A stretch of DNA of 37,940 nt, taken from the NCBI RefSeq assembly GCF_004403305.1, contig NZ_SOHE01000090.1, positions 1 to 37,940 of the forward strand. Direction: 5' to 3'. The notes beneath the pieces are model-generated. The model made no database searches. It worked only from the letters and a program-made list of their open reading frames with translations, and was not told the origin of the DNA. Positions 16,573 through 25,093 of this stretch are shown in pieces. The translations under genes were made by a program, and so were the position numbers. Every line of letters starts with the position of its first letter. Within the stretch, counting starts at the first letter, position 1. This DNA is from Cryobacterium frigoriphilum (GTDB lineage Bacteria; Actinomycetota; Actinomycetes; Actinomycetales; Microbacteriaceae).

Positions 16573-17715
16573 ATGATCACCCATGACGTTGCCCTGTTCG
16601 CAGGCGGTCTGAGCGCCAAACTTGCGACTCGATCTCGACACGTGTGCGCTTTCTTGGGTGCCGGAACGTCGAAAGCCTGCGGACTGCCCGACGTGGCCAC
16701 CCTGCAGTCACGGATACTAAGTCGACTTGAGGGCTCCCAGCTAATTGCGTTCAAGCGCATTACCTCGACACGCAACCTCGAACAGGCCCTTACCCGCCTG
16801 AGAAGGATTCAAGCTGTAGTAGAAGTTGACGATGTCGTGGATGGTCTAAATGGCGCTCAGGCCATAGACCTAGATGCCTCGATCTGTCGGATCATCATCG
16901 ATGAACTGACCAACGTAAAAGCGGACTTAGAGCCGGTCGGCCGATTGGCAGCTTGGGTTGCGCGGGCGGACTACGCTAAACCGGTCGAGCTTTTCACCGT
17001 TAATTACGACACGCTGCTCGAACAGGCTCTTGAGTCGCAAGGTGTCCCCTATTTCGATGGCTTTATCGGCACGCTAAAGGCCCGTTTCCGGACGGACATG
17101 GTTGAAGCCACCTCCGACGATTCCGACGTGTGGCTCCCATCTTTTTACGCACGCCTTTGGAAACTTCATGGATCCGTGAACTGGACCTGGGACACGGACG
17201 CTTCAATCTCTCAAGTCTTGAGGCTCGGCTCTGTAATCCCTGCGGGCGCACTGGCGGCCATTTTCCCGTCGGATGCTAAGTATGAAGAATCCCGACGGAT
17301 GCCTTTCGTCGTCCTCCAAGATCGCATGCGTCGCGCTTTGAACGAGCCAGAAACACTATTTCTCGTTTCAGGTTACGCCTGGGCAGACGAGCATCTAAAC
17401 GAGCTCATCTTCGATGCTGTGGCTCGTCGACCGCGGTCGGAGGTTGTGGCATTTTGCTTTGCCGAGATACCGCCGTCTCTTGCTGAGAAAGCCCTAACGG
17501 CTCCCAATCTTCAGGTCATAACCCAACAGGAGGCAATCATTGGCGGGATACGCGCACCATGGTCCGGCCCAGAAAAGGAAACGACTTTGCCGGCGGATAT
17601 CTGGGAAAACAACCGATGTAACCTTGGAGACTTCGCGGCGCTGACGACGTTCCTAGCGAGGAGTTCCTCGGGCCCGGCTTTGGTGCACTCTGGCGGCGTA
17701 TCCATTGAGAACTAA
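16573..17715 (+). CDS. SIR2-domain protein of a SIR2-HerA defence system
   Basis: The protein is a SIR2-like predicted NAD-consuming enzyme. From the TTG at 16555 the motifs are GAGTSKACGLP (35-45, NAD-binding loop), FTVNYDTLLEQAL (147-159) and LWKLHGSVNW (201-210, with the catalytic His). ATG 16573 is preferred over TTG 16555 although neither has a well-spaced ribosome site; TAAAAT at 16549-16554 might be a -10 box. The 3' end overlaps the HerA gene by 11 bp. SIR2-HerA pairs are known anti-phage modules in which the two proteins assemble and infection leads to NAD depletion or DNA damage. The third positions look richer in A/T than in the transfer genes, a sign of separate origin. Confidence 0.9.
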   Translation: MITHDVALFAGGLSAKLATRSRHVCAFLGAGTSKACGLPDVATLQSRILSRLEGSQLIAFKRITSTRNLEQALTRLRRIQAVVEVDDVVDGLNGAQAIDLDASICRIIIDELTNVKADLEPVGRLAAWVARADYAKPVELFTVNYDTLLEQALESQGVPYFDGFIGTLKARFRTDMVEATSDDSDVWLPSFYARLWKLHGSVNWTWDTDASISQVLRLGSVIPAGALAAIFPSDAKYEESRRMPFVVLQDRMRRALNEPETLFLVSGYAWADEHLNELIFDAVARRPRSEVVAFCFAEIPPSLAEKALTAPNLQVITQQEAIIGGIRAPWSGPEKETTLPADIWENNRCNLGDFAALTTFLARSSSGPALVHSGGVSIEN

Positions 17716-19468
17716 AGATGAAACGTATGTAGGGCGCGTACGACATGTGCTCGGCTCGCAAGTCACAGTGGAACTGGATCCAGGTCTGGCCGGGATTGCC
17801 CCGATCTATAGAGGGCACCTACAGCAGATAGGCCAGATCGGATCGCTGGTTCGACTCCCGCAAGGCATGGTAGACCTGATCGCGACAGTCACACTTGTGG
17901 GCATTTCGGAGCTGACGCCTGGCCCCGGCCCCCACGAAGTGTCACGGGTTGGCGAGAGATGGCTGCAAATACAGCTGCTAGGCGAAGTGGATCGGGGCAC
18001 GCGGCAGTTCAGACGCGGCGTTGGTTCGTACCCGGGGCTCGACGACCCAGTGCATTTTGCACGAACGGAAGAATTAGAAGCGGTGTACCCGCACCCTTCC
18101 ACGACTCACATCAGGGTCGGCCGTCTATCCTCGTCCCAAGCGGTGCCCGTCGCGCTAGACGTAAACAAGCTCGTTGTTAGACACTCGGCTGTTGTCGGTT
18201 CGACAGGTTCGGGAAAAACAAGCGTTGTCGCTTCCCTGCTTCAGAGTTTCGCAAGAGGGCACTGGCCAGCAGCGAACATTGTCGTAATCGATAGTCACGG
18301 TGAGTACGGCCACGCCTTGTCGGATTACGCATCCGTGCGGTCAGTTCTGGGCACTGGGGCGACACGACTCCACGTTCCCTACTGGGCTCTCCCCGCGGCA
18401 GACATTTTGCGCGCGTTTGCCGGGTCTGCTGGAGGCCCGACAACGCAAAAGTCCTGGGTGTCTTATGTAGCGGACGCGAGACGCACGTTTGTGTCGACTG
18501 CGTCGTGGCTGAAGCTAGATCCCAGCGCCGTGACTGCGGACACGCCGGTGCCGTTCGATATTCGGGAAGTGTGGCTACGGCTCGATTCTGAGAACCGGGA
18601 GACCAGACAGGACAAGCCCAACCCCTCGTCAGTGTGCTTGGAAAAGGAAGGCAATGCTCAGACTCTAACCCCGAATGTGTACACGCCCCACGGCCCCGGT
18701 GGACGACCTCCCATGCAGAATCCACAGTTTGGCGTCCACGGGAGCACCCCCGAACTGTTACGTCTCGGCTTGCTGGATCCTCGCCTAGCCTTCTTGCTGG
18801 AGCCCGCAGGTACTGCGGAAGGTCCGGATCCATTGGTCGGAGCTGTCGATTCATGGCTCGGGGGCACAAAACCGGTGTCCGTTCTGGATTTCAATGGCGT
18901 CCCAGACGATGCAGCCGAACTTGCAATCGGCGTCATCCTCAAGCTCATCTTCGACATCGCCATACGCACACCAAGCGGCACGGAAGGGATCGGGCGTCCC
19001 TGCCCTGTTTTGATCGTGCTTGAGGAGGCTCATCGTTACATAGGCGAAGACGCAGCTCCCATCGCTCGGGAAGCAGCGAACAAAATTGCCCGTGAAGGCC
19101 GCAAGTACGGCGTCGGACTGATGCTGGTCACGCAACGCCCTTCTGACCTACCCGACACCGCCTTGGCGCAATGCGGGACGATCATTGCGCTGCGTCTGAC
19201 TAACAGCTCAGACCAGAGCAAAATTCGCACTGCACTTCCTGACAGTGTCACCGGTTTGGCAGAAACGCTCCCCTCACTACGAACGGGTGAAGCACTCATC
19301 AGCGGAGAGGCCCTGGTTCTCCCAACGCGAGCTCTCCTGGATCGCCCCGACCCTCTTCCCATGGCTGAAGATCCCTCGTTGGATTCTTGGCAAACAGGTA
19401 TCGGTACACGGGATGTACAAACTTCCCTCGCCAGATGGCGCGGAATCTATGCACAGGAGCGAGAATGA
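17705..19468 (+). CDS. herA: HerA-family hexameric ATPase of a SIR2-HerA defence system
   Basis: The 587-residue ATPase begins with a HAS-barrel-like strand region (YVGRVRHVLGSQVTVELD) and has Walker A GSTGSGKT (165-172), the HerA signature VVIDSHGEYG (193-202) and Walker B LIVLEEAHRYIG (435-446). The segment AREGRKYGVGLMLVTQRPSD then supplies the sensor and arginine-finger-type region. These define the HerA/FtsK-like DNA translocases. TTG 17705 is the start consistent with the barrel beginning, and it overlaps the SIR2 gene. The region about 255-350 between the motifs is longer and less conserved and may contact SIR2. The stop overlaps the third gene of the operon by ATGA. Confidence 0.93.
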   Translation: MRTKDETYVGRVRHVLGSQVTVELDPGLAGIAPIYRGHLQQIGQIGSLVRLPQGMVDLIATVTLVGISELTPGPGPHEVSRVGERWLQIQLLGEVDRGTRQFRRGVGSYPGLDDPVHFARTEELEAVYPHPSTTHIRVGRLSSSQAVPVALDVNKLVVRHSAVVGSTGSGKTSVVASLLQSFARGHWPAANIVVIDSHGEYGHALSDYASVRSVLGTGATRLHVPYWALPAADILRAFAGSAGGPTTQKSWVSYVADARRTFVSTASWLKLDPSAVTADTPVPFDIREVWLRLDSENRETRQDKPNPSSVCLEKEGNAQTLTPNVYTPHGPGGRPPMQNPQFGVHGSTPELLRLGLLDPRLAFLLEPAGTAEGPDPLVGAVDSWLGGTKPVSVLDFNGVPDDAAELAIGVILKLIFDIAIRTPSGTEGIGRPCPVLIVLEEAHRYIGEDAAPIAREAANKIAREGRKYGVGLMLVTQRPSDLPDTALAQCGTIIALRLTNSSDQSKIRTALPDSVTGLAETLPSLRTGEALISGEALVLPTRALLDRPDPLPMAEDPSLDSWQTGIGTRDVQTSLARWRGIYAQERE

Positions 19469-19686
19469 CCTTCGAATGGCAGCCCGTAGCGTCGACACGC
19501 ATTGTGGCCGAGGGTTACGACCCTAACGCCGAGACGATCTATGTTGAATTCCCCACGGGCGGTGTTCAGTGGTGGTACGGAGCATGCCCCGCAGACGTCT
19601 GGGAACAGTTCACCGCACCGGGCCAGTCGCGAGGGCAATTCATCCATCAGATTCTTGATGCAAAACCTAACGGGCGATACGCCTAA
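19465..19686 (+). CDS. KTSC-domain small protein, third gene of the SIR2-HerA operon
   Basis: The 73-residue protein starts at ATG 19465, inside an ATGA overlap with herA and behind an AGGAG site (AGGAGCGAGAATG); the longer upstream frame is a shadow of herA. The pattern ETIYVEFPTGGVQWWYGACP, then VWEQFTAPGQSRGQFIHQIL and a final GRY matches the KTSC domain. That domain is found at the end of some lysyl-tRNA synthetases and as stand-alone proteins, with proposed but unproven RNA binding. The tight coupling suggests it is made together with SIR2 and HerA and may be an accessory, inhibitor or sensor. No such subunit is part of the two-gene system as usually described. Confidence 0.8.
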   Translation: MTFEWQPVASTRIVAEGYDPNAETIYVEFPTGGVQWWYGACPADVWEQFTAPGQSRGQFIHQILDAKPNGRYA

Positions 19687-19755
19687 GAGAAGCCCGTAGC
19701 CCTGGAAGCGCTGGTAAAGCTCATTTTTCTATCTGGACCAACCATTTTCTGAAGG

Positions 19756-20076
19756 TTACGAAGTGCGGTGATCGCGACTAGACGCAGGCTCCTCGGCGCC
19801 CTTACCGAAGAGGTAACGCATCCATGCTTGCCCAAGGGCTTCCACTCGGGAGCGGTGGATCGAGTACCGCACGCCACGCCCCTGGCGCTGTCCGGGTGGG
19901 AGGTCGGCGATGATGACGCCGTATTCTTCTAGCGCCCGCAAGTGACGGTGCAGAGTGCTGTCACGGATGCCGACACGGTCGCGGAGATCTCCATAGGTCA
20001 TCTGGTCTTCCGCCGCCAGCACTCGAATGATGTCGTTGCGGGCGCGATTCCCGAAAATCTGCTCGATCGCCGTCAT
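19756..20076 (-). CDS. Winged-helix regulator, probable repressor of the transfer operon
   Basis: ATG 20076 with GGAG seven bases upstream gives a 106-residue protein; the longer frame to 20184 is less likely. The sequence IEQIFGNRARNDIIRVLAAE, MTYGDLRDRVGIRDSTLHRH and LRALEEYGVIIADLPPGQRQ is a typical ArsR/MarR-like winged helix, ending with GRGVRYSIHRSRVEALGQAW. No metal-binding cysteines are seen. It faces the conjugation operon across a 17-bp palindrome at 20167-20183, which is the best candidate operator. Repression of both its own gene and transfer genes is inferred from position. Confidence 0.78.
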   Translation of the reverse strand: MTAIEQIFGNRARNDIIRVLAAEDQMTYGDLRDRVGIRDSTLHRHLRALEEYGVIIADLPPGQRQGRGVRYSIHRSRVEALGQAWMRYLFGKGAEEPASSRDHRTS

Positions 20077-20166
20077 GTCACTGCTCCATTCGGGAGCTGA
20101 CGATTGATTGACGGGATCCACCTGTCCATTGTGGCCCACGGCGACGCAACATCTGTGCGCCAGCCG

Positions 20167-20204
20167 TGAGGTCATTGACCTCACTCGCTAAGCTCTCATA
20201 ATAT
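20167..20204 (+). promoter_or_regulatory. Promoter of the transfer operon overlapped by a perfect palindrome
   Basis: TGAGGTCATTGACCTCA (20167-20183) is a perfect 17-bp palindrome. TTGACC (20175-20180) inside it, 18 bp before TAATAT (20199-20204), makes a good promoter for the plus-strand operon. A protein on the palindrome would cover the -35 box. Confidence 0.65.
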
Positions 20205-20245
20205 GGCAGTATACTTTCACATATTGAGCGAACGAGGGAGGCGCA

Positions 20246-20455
20246 GTGAGGTCACACCGTGAGGCTACGCATCGAGTGCGTCAGCCACGGCCCGCGCCGA
20301 CTCGCCCCACGGGAGCGACAGTGGCAGCCGATACAGTACCCCTAAACGGGTTACGCCAACCCGCCTACGTAAATAGAAGAGCGGGAGCGACCAGCAATTA
20401 CGGGGGAGTCTCGGATCGTTGCTCGGCGCTGCCGCCCTCGACCTGGAGGCACTGA
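20246..20455 (+). CDS. Possible small leader protein of the transfer operon
   Basis: GTG 20246 has a good GGGAGG site five bases upstream and opens a 69-residue frame that ends one base before the next gene. The product is basic, Arg- and Pro-rich and has no recognisable domain or membrane segment. Its value may be the translation itself, as a coupled leader, rather than a stable protein. Without comparison it cannot be told from a chance frame. Confidence 0.35.
   Translation: MRSHREATHRVRQPRPAPTRPTGATVAADTVPLNGLRQPAYVNRRAGATSNYGGVSDRCSALPPSTWRH
20247..20254. promoter_or_regulatory. Second TGAGGTCA half-site
   Basis: TGAGGTCA recurs exactly 80 bp after the first copy, overlapping the GTG start of the small gene that follows. 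Two sites on either side of the promoter would allow looping or roadblock repression. Confidence 0.4.
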
Positions 20456-20456
20456 C

Positions 20457-21218
20457 ATGGCACAACGAGGGCGCGTCCCGCTGACGGACCATCAGCGCAA
20501 AGTACGCAAAACGATCTTGATCAGCGCAGCAGGTGCCACCGTACTGGTGAGCGTCGTCGGCTTGGTGGGGGCTCTCCTGTCGCAGCCGGATGAGGGCAAC
20601 CAGTCACAGCCAGCACCGGCCGCGACACCGCCAAGCACGCAGGAGCCGGCAGAACCCGGGTCCGTGGTTGACGCATCCGTTGCCGAATTGGGCTGGTCGC
20701 CCGAGCCGATCACCACTGACGCGCGCGACTACGGGGTCGCCGCCGCGATCGCCGGATCGACGTATGACACCACGCTCGCCACCCGAAATCAATTCCGTGA
20801 CAACCTCGCGACCTGGCATACCCTCGACCCGCGCTACGATCTGGACGCCGACCAACAGGATGCCCTCGACGGCAAGCTTGACGAACTCAACCGTCGGGTC
20901 GTCGTTCCTGCGTCCACGTGGGATGCCCAGGCCGCGAGCAATATCGCCGTGACCGCCGCCGTGGACGGTGATGTCTTGGTCGACTACGACCACCTAAGCC
21001 CGCAGCCGGGATCCTTGGACGTCCTGATCGCCGATGGCTACCACCTCGTCACCACGGACATTCTCGCGACCTACACGGGCCAGGGCGACGTCAGCTACGA
21101 GGAGCGCTACACCGTCAGCGTGCAGGTCAACTGCGGAAGCTCGACCCCCGCCGCCGACTCCGGACAGTTTCCGGCCGACTGCAAGCTCATCCGCTTCTTC
21201 CCCGAAGCGCGAAAGTAA
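20457..21218 (+). CDS. TcpC/VirB8-like conjugal transfer protein
   Basis: The 253-residue protein has a short basic cytoplasmic start, one membrane helix (ILISAAGATVLVSVVGLVGA, about 20-40), a Pro/Ala-rich linker and an external domain of about 180 residues ending in KLIRFFPEARK. This single-pass, bitopic plan in first position of a type IV secretion operon resembles TcpC/VirB8 assembly proteins of Gram-positive conjugation systems. Sequence identity to them is not evident by eye, so the name rests on topology and place. The start ATG follows the small leader frame by one base, and no clear ribosome site precedes it. Confidence 0.6.
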   Translation: MAQRGRVPLTDHQRKVRKTILISAAGATVLVSVVGLVGALLSQPDEGNQSQPAPAATPPSTQEPAEPGSVVDASVAELGWSPEPITTDARDYGVAAAIAGSTYDTTLATRNQFRDNLATWHTLDPRYDLDADQQDALDGKLDELNRRVVVPASTWDAQAASNIAVTAAVDGDVLVDYDHLSPQPGSLDVLIADGYHLVTTDILATYTGQGDVSYEERYTVSVQVNCGSSTPAADSGQFPADCKLIRFFPEARK

Positions 21219-21220
21219 CC

Positions 21221-21823
21221 ATGGCCGCGCCCCTCGCTATCGCAGTCAAAGTGCTGGGGCCGCGGCGCATTCTCAAGGCAGCGCTCTTCCTGCTACTGCT
21301 CATCAGTGCGCCCCTGGTGGCGACGATTGGGCTGCCCGTCGCGATGGCGGCCACGTTGGGGTCGGTGTCGCCCGTCCCACCCGCGGCCGGCGTGCCCCCG
21401 CCTATTGCGAGCGATGGGTGGACATTGCCGGTGGCCGGCTACACGATCACCGACAGTTTCGGGCCCCGCGACGCGCCCTGTGCGTACTGTTCCACCGTGC
21501 ATTGGGGCATGGATCTGGCAAGCGGATGCGGCGAGCCCATCTTCGTTGCTAGCTCCGGAACCGTCTCACAGGTCGGCGACGAGGGCACCTACGGCTTTCG
21601 CATCATGATCGACCATCCGGGCGGCTTTCAATCCCTGTACGCCCACCTCACACAGGGGAGCGCGACGGTGGCGCCCGGCGACCCGGTCGCGGTGGGCGAC
21701 GTGATCGCGAAAGAAGGCACCACCGGCCAATCAACCGGCTGCCACCTGCACTTTGAAACACGCATCGACGGGCAGCGCGTCAATCCCGTCCCATTTTTCC
21801 TCGAGCGCGGTCTCACGTTCTGA
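21221..21823 (+). CDS. M23-family peptidoglycan endopeptidase of the transfer system
   Basis: The 200-residue protein has an N-terminal membrane or signal segment (ILKAALFLLLLISAPLVATI) and an M23 (LytM-type) domain. The zinc-site residues are visible: His94 and Asp98 in HWGMDLA, and HLHFET at 175-180. A disulfide is possible between the cysteines of CAYC or with SGCGEP. Such enzymes open the cell wall for the secretion channel, as VirB1-like hydrolases do in other systems. The catalytic set looks complete, so it should be active. It starts 2 bp after the preceding gene. Confidence 0.88.
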   Translation: MAAPLAIAVKVLGPRRILKAALFLLLLISAPLVATIGLPVAMAATLGSVSPVPPAAGVPPPIASDGWTLPVAGYTITDSFGPRDAPCAYCSTVHWGMDLASGCGEPIFVASSGTVSQVGDEGTYGFRIMIDHPGGFQSLYAHLTQGSATVAPGDPVAVGDVIAKEGTTGQSTGCHLHFETRIDGQRVNPVPFFLERGLTF

Positions 21824-21850
21824 CCCATCGCACCAACTGAAAGGCACACC

Positions 21851-22165
21851 TTGCACCTCCCTCTCTGGACCGCGTTCAGCGGAGTCCCCTCCGCGGTGGA
21901 TGTCCCCGACATCACCCCCGACTGGAACGCCCCTTTCATCTCCGGTCTGACTAACATCGGCTCGTTCATTTTGGCGGGAGCGCTGATCTTCGTTTTGATC
22001 ATGCTGATCATCGCCTTCGTGGGAGTGATCTCCAAAGGTGGCGGTTCCGAACGGTTCCAGTCCTGGTCCGGCGAATGGATTCTCAAGATCCTCGCCGTCG
22101 CCGCCGGGCTCGGCGCGGTCAACGCGATCTTCGCCTTCGCCGTCGGTTTCGACTTCGGTTTCTAA
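21851..22165 (+). CDS. Small two-helix membrane protein (possible pilin-like subunit)
   Basis: TTG 21851 behind AAAGG gives 104 residues with two hydrophobic helices, FILAGALIFVLIMLIIAFVG and ILAVAAGLGAVNAIFAFAVG, separated by a short polar turn. Two-helix proteins of this size next to the TrbL/VirB6 gene are often the VirB2-like pilin or channel subunit, but there is no clear signal-peptide cleavage site. Function is inferred from size and place only. Confidence 0.65.
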   Translation: MHLPLWTAFSGVPSAVDVPDITPDWNAPFISGLTNIGSFILAGALIFVLIMLIIAFVGVISKGGGSERFQSWSGEWILKILAVAAGLGAVNAIFAFAVGFDFGF

Positions 22166-22166
22166 C

Positions 22167-23579
22167 GTGCGCTGGGTTCTCGGCGTCACCGCCTCTCTCA
22201 TCCTCGCGGGGACACTCGGCACCATCGGCGCGGCGCCCGCGTATGCCGCTGTGCCTCAGCCGGCCACGGCCGCCTCGGCCACGGTCGAGGAAGAATCCTG
22301 GAGCGGGCCGGCCTTTCCGGTCACGTGCACGGGGAGCTCGGCGCGCATCTCCTGCATGCCGGAGAACGTCACCGACAGCACCTCCGAGCGCTGCTTCGCC
22401 GAGATCCCTCATGGCGGAGCGAGTGTCACCGTCTGCACGCAGACCGAGGACAACGTCGGAGCGTTGACGGATGCGGGCGGCACAGAACTCACACTCGAGT
22501 ACGGCTGCGGCCCCGTCGACGCCGTCTGCACCGTGGGCGAGATGATTTCCCGGGGCCTGGCATCCATCATCACCGGTGGCATGGCGACCGTTATCGACAA
22601 CACCTCGTTCAACACCAGTTCCAGCCTGTGGAGCACCGCGATCAGCGAGTGGGCCTGGTGGAGCTGGGTCGTGCTGCTGGTCATCTTGATCGCCGGCATT
22701 GTCGCGATCGTCTCGGCGCTCTGGTCACGGGACGGCGCCGAACTGACCGCCGCCATTATTCGGTTCCTCCTCGCCGTTCCGCTCTCCGCCGGCTCCCTCT
22801 GGCTGGTCGGCAACATCGTCAACGTTGTCGACCAACTCGTCGACCCCCTGCTCACGCGCGGTGGCCAGGGCGAAGGCCTGTACCGGACGGTCGAGAACAT
22901 CATTTTCGGCGGGGGAGGCGGCAACATCTTCCTGGCGCAGATCGTGCTGACATTCCTCACCATCGGCGTCATCGTGCTCGTCTTCGTATTCAGTTTCCGC
23001 AACCTCGCCCTCGCCGCGCTGGTCGCGCTCGGCCCGGTCGCGTTCATGCTTTTTCCGATGAAGATCGGTGTGCAGTGGGTGGTGCGCTGGTTCTCCGCGG
23101 TGATCGCCCTCATCCTGACCACCCCGCTCACCCTCGGATTTCTGATGCTTGTGCTCCGCGGTTTCGCCGAGGTAGACAGCATGTGGAGTATCCAGGCCAT
23201 CCCGCTGGCTCTAGGAATGATCATGATCGCCTTCGCACCCATCGCCGTGTTTGGCCTGTTCTCTTTCATCGGCGCGGGAGCGACTTCCGCAATCGACAAC
23301 ATCGCCTCGCGGGGCGGAGCCACCGCCAGGCAGACTGGTGGTCGCGCGGCAAAGAGCCTGAGCTCCGCCGTCGCCAGCCGCACCGCAGCCGTGCGCCGAC
23401 GCACCCCGTCAGCGCCGAGCGGGGGCGGTCCAACTCCGCGCACGTCGCCAGGACAGAGCCCATTCGCGACCAAACCGACGCCCTCAGCCAGTAAGCCCAC
23501 CGGGCAACCGGCCGCGTCGTCCGGACCGTCTCCGACGCCGGCACCCTCGAAGTCCGCTGCACCGTCTTCCGCCCGATAG
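22167..23579 (+). CDS. TrbL/VirB6-like channel protein
   Basis: The real start is GTG 22167, two bases after the preceding gene; the frame extends to 22038 but that part overlaps it. The 470-residue protein begins with a signal peptide (VTASLILAGTLGTIGAAPAYA) and an external Cys-containing region. About six membrane helices follow (for example WWSWVVLLVILIAGIVAIV and IVLTFLTIGVIVLVFVFSF). The tail of about 90 residues is rich in Ser, Pro, Ala, Thr and Lys and ends in low-complexity repeats. This plan matches actinobacterial TrbL/VirB6-like proteins that form the inner channel of conjugation machines. Confidence 0.82.
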   Translation: MRWVLGVTASLILAGTLGTIGAAPAYAAVPQPATAASATVEEESWSGPAFPVTCTGSSARISCMPENVTDSTSERCFAEIPHGGASVTVCTQTEDNVGALTDAGGTELTLEYGCGPVDAVCTVGEMISRGLASIITGGMATVIDNTSFNTSSSLWSTAISEWAWWSWVVLLVILIAGIVAIVSALWSRDGAELTAAIIRFLLAVPLSAGSLWLVGNIVNVVDQLVDPLLTRGGQGEGLYRTVENIIFGGGGGNIFLAQIVLTFLTIGVIVLVFVFSFRNLALAALVALGPVAFMLFPMKIGVQWVVRWFSAVIALILTTPLTLGFLMLVLRGFAEVDSMWSIQAIPLALGMIMIAFAPIAVFGLFSFIGAGATSAIDNIASRGGATARQTGGRAAKSLSSAVASRTAAVRRRTPSAPSGGGPTPRTSPGQSPFATKPTPSASKPTGQPAASSGPSPTPAPSKSAAPSSAR

Positions 23580-23596
23580 GCACGAAAGGATCTCGC

Positions 23597-25093
23597 ATGA
23601 GTACCCATTCCTCGACGACTGATCGTCCCATCCGCTTGGCCCGAAAAAATACCCAAGGCATCATCGCAGGCCTGGACATGTGGAACCTCATCACGCTTGC
23701 AGCGGCAGCCGGCATCGCGATCGTCTCGATCAACCGGTGGGGATTCCCGGCTTTCTTCGTCTCGATGCCGATCTGGTTGACCCTGGCCATCGCGGGCCTG
23801 GCCCAGTATCACGGGGTCGCGTTCCCGCGCATTGCCACACAGTGGGTCTCCCTGCATGTGCGCCGGGTGCTCGGCGGCACGACGACCCGGTTCCGGCCCG
23901 AACGTCCGCAAATCGCCGGCACACTGAACCTGCCCGGTCGGCTCGCGAGCATCCAGGTATGGGACGCGGACGGGCAGGCCGTTGCCTATAACCCGTTCTC
24001 TAAGACGATGTCGATCACCGCGGAGCTCGAAGTGCAAGGTTTCCTGATGCTCGAAATGCCCGAACGCAACGAGCTCGCCCGCAATTGGGGCCAGGTGCTC
24101 GCCGGTTTCACCCAGCGCGACGGCATCAGCCGCGTCTCGCTGCAGGAACGCACAGTACCCACCACGATCCTGCCGGCCCGCCAGTTCTACGCCGAGACCG
24201 TCACCCGACGCGGCCTGGACCCCGAGTCGGCGGTCGCCCGCAACTACGGTGAGGTTCTCGACCAGTCCGAATCCTTCGCGGTCTCGCACAAGAACTACGT
24301 CACCCTGACCTTCGATCTGGTCAAGCTGCAGGGCCAGATCAAGAACCTCGGGGGAGGCAAAGCGGGCATCCTCGCGCTGGCCCGCATCGAGACCGCCAAC
24401 GTGACGGATGCCCTCCGCTCGGCCCGGTTCGACGTGCGCAAGTGGCTGAGTGTGCGCGAATGGGCCGCGCTGGGACGCACCGCGTTCGACCCCGAATATC
24501 TCTCCGCCACCCAGAGCCGGCTGCAGAACGATGCCGGCGTCGACCTGGCTGCGATTGGGCCGATGGCCCTCGACGAACCCGCCGGGAAGAACGGAATCGT
24601 CCGGTCCGATTCCGGCTGGCACTCCACCATGTGGATCCACGAATGGCCACGCACCGAAACTCATGTCGGGTTCATCGAACCGCTGGTCTTCGCCCGACAC
24701 CCGAACTCCGGCGAGGCCGTCACCCACATCTTTTCCCTGGTCCTCACCCCGGTGAAGACCCGGTCCGCGCTCAAGCGCATCGACGACGAAAAGCGTACCT
24801 GGCGCACCAACCAACGGGTGAAGGCCAAACGCAACCAGCAAGACAGTGCGGCTGACAATGCCGACTGGGATGCCCTGATCGATCAGGAACAGAGCATCGT
24901 CGCGGGTGAGGGCGAGTACCGGTACGGTGCCTACCTGACCGTGTCGGCTACCAGCGAAGAGAAACTGAACTCGTCTCTCGCCGGCATGCGAAACGCGCTC
25001 ACCCGCGCGGGTATGGAGCCGCAAATCCTGTACTGCCAGCAGGCCGAAGCGCTCATGGTCAATGCGCTCCCGCTCGGTCAGGGGATGAAGTAA
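23597..25093 (+). CDS. SCO6880-family conjugation protein
   Basis: The 498-residue protein starts at ATG 23597 behind GAAAGGA. Two membrane helices lie close to the N-terminus (LITLAAAAGIAIVSINRWGF and MPIWLTLAIAGLAQY), followed by a large cytoplasmic domain. The stretch VWDADGQAVAYNPFSKTMSI and the later YRYGAYLTVSATSEEKLNSS fit SCO6880-type proteins of actinobacterial transfer operons. These seem to combine a VirB3/PrgI-like membrane part with the N-terminal domain of VirB4. Its stop overlaps the start of the ATPase gene, consistent with a split VirB4. Confidence 0.8.
   Translation: MSTHSSTTDRPIRLARKNTQGIIAGLDMWNLITLAAAAGIAIVSINRWGFPAFFVSMPIWLTLAIAGLAQYHGVAFPRIATQWVSLHVRRVLGGTTTRFRPERPQIAGTLNLPGRLASIQVWDADGQAVAYNPFSKTMSITAELEVQGFLMLEMPERNELARNWGQVLAGFTQRDGISRVSLQERTVPTTILPARQFYAETVTRRGLDPESAVARNYGEVLDQSESFAVSHKNYVTLTFDLVKLQGQIKNLGGGKAGILALARIETANVTDALRSARFDVRKWLSVREWAALGRTAFDPEYLSATQSRLQNDAGVDLAAIGPMALDEPAGKNGIVRSDSGWHSTMWIHEWPRTETHVGFIEPLVFARHPNSGEAVTHIFSLVLTPVKTRSALKRIDDEKRTWRTNQRVKAKRNQQDSAADNADWDALIDQEQSIVAGEGEYRYGAYLTVSATSEEKLNSSLAGMRNALTRAGMEPQILYCQQAEALMVNALPLGQGMK

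Noticed and set aside
22409..25024. An 871-codon open frame on the minus strand opposite the transfer genes
   Set aside because: It is the antisense of two well-supported genes, has low-complexity Gly/Ala/Arg/Pro-rich sequence and no ribosome site. Long antisense frames are expected in high-GC DNA.
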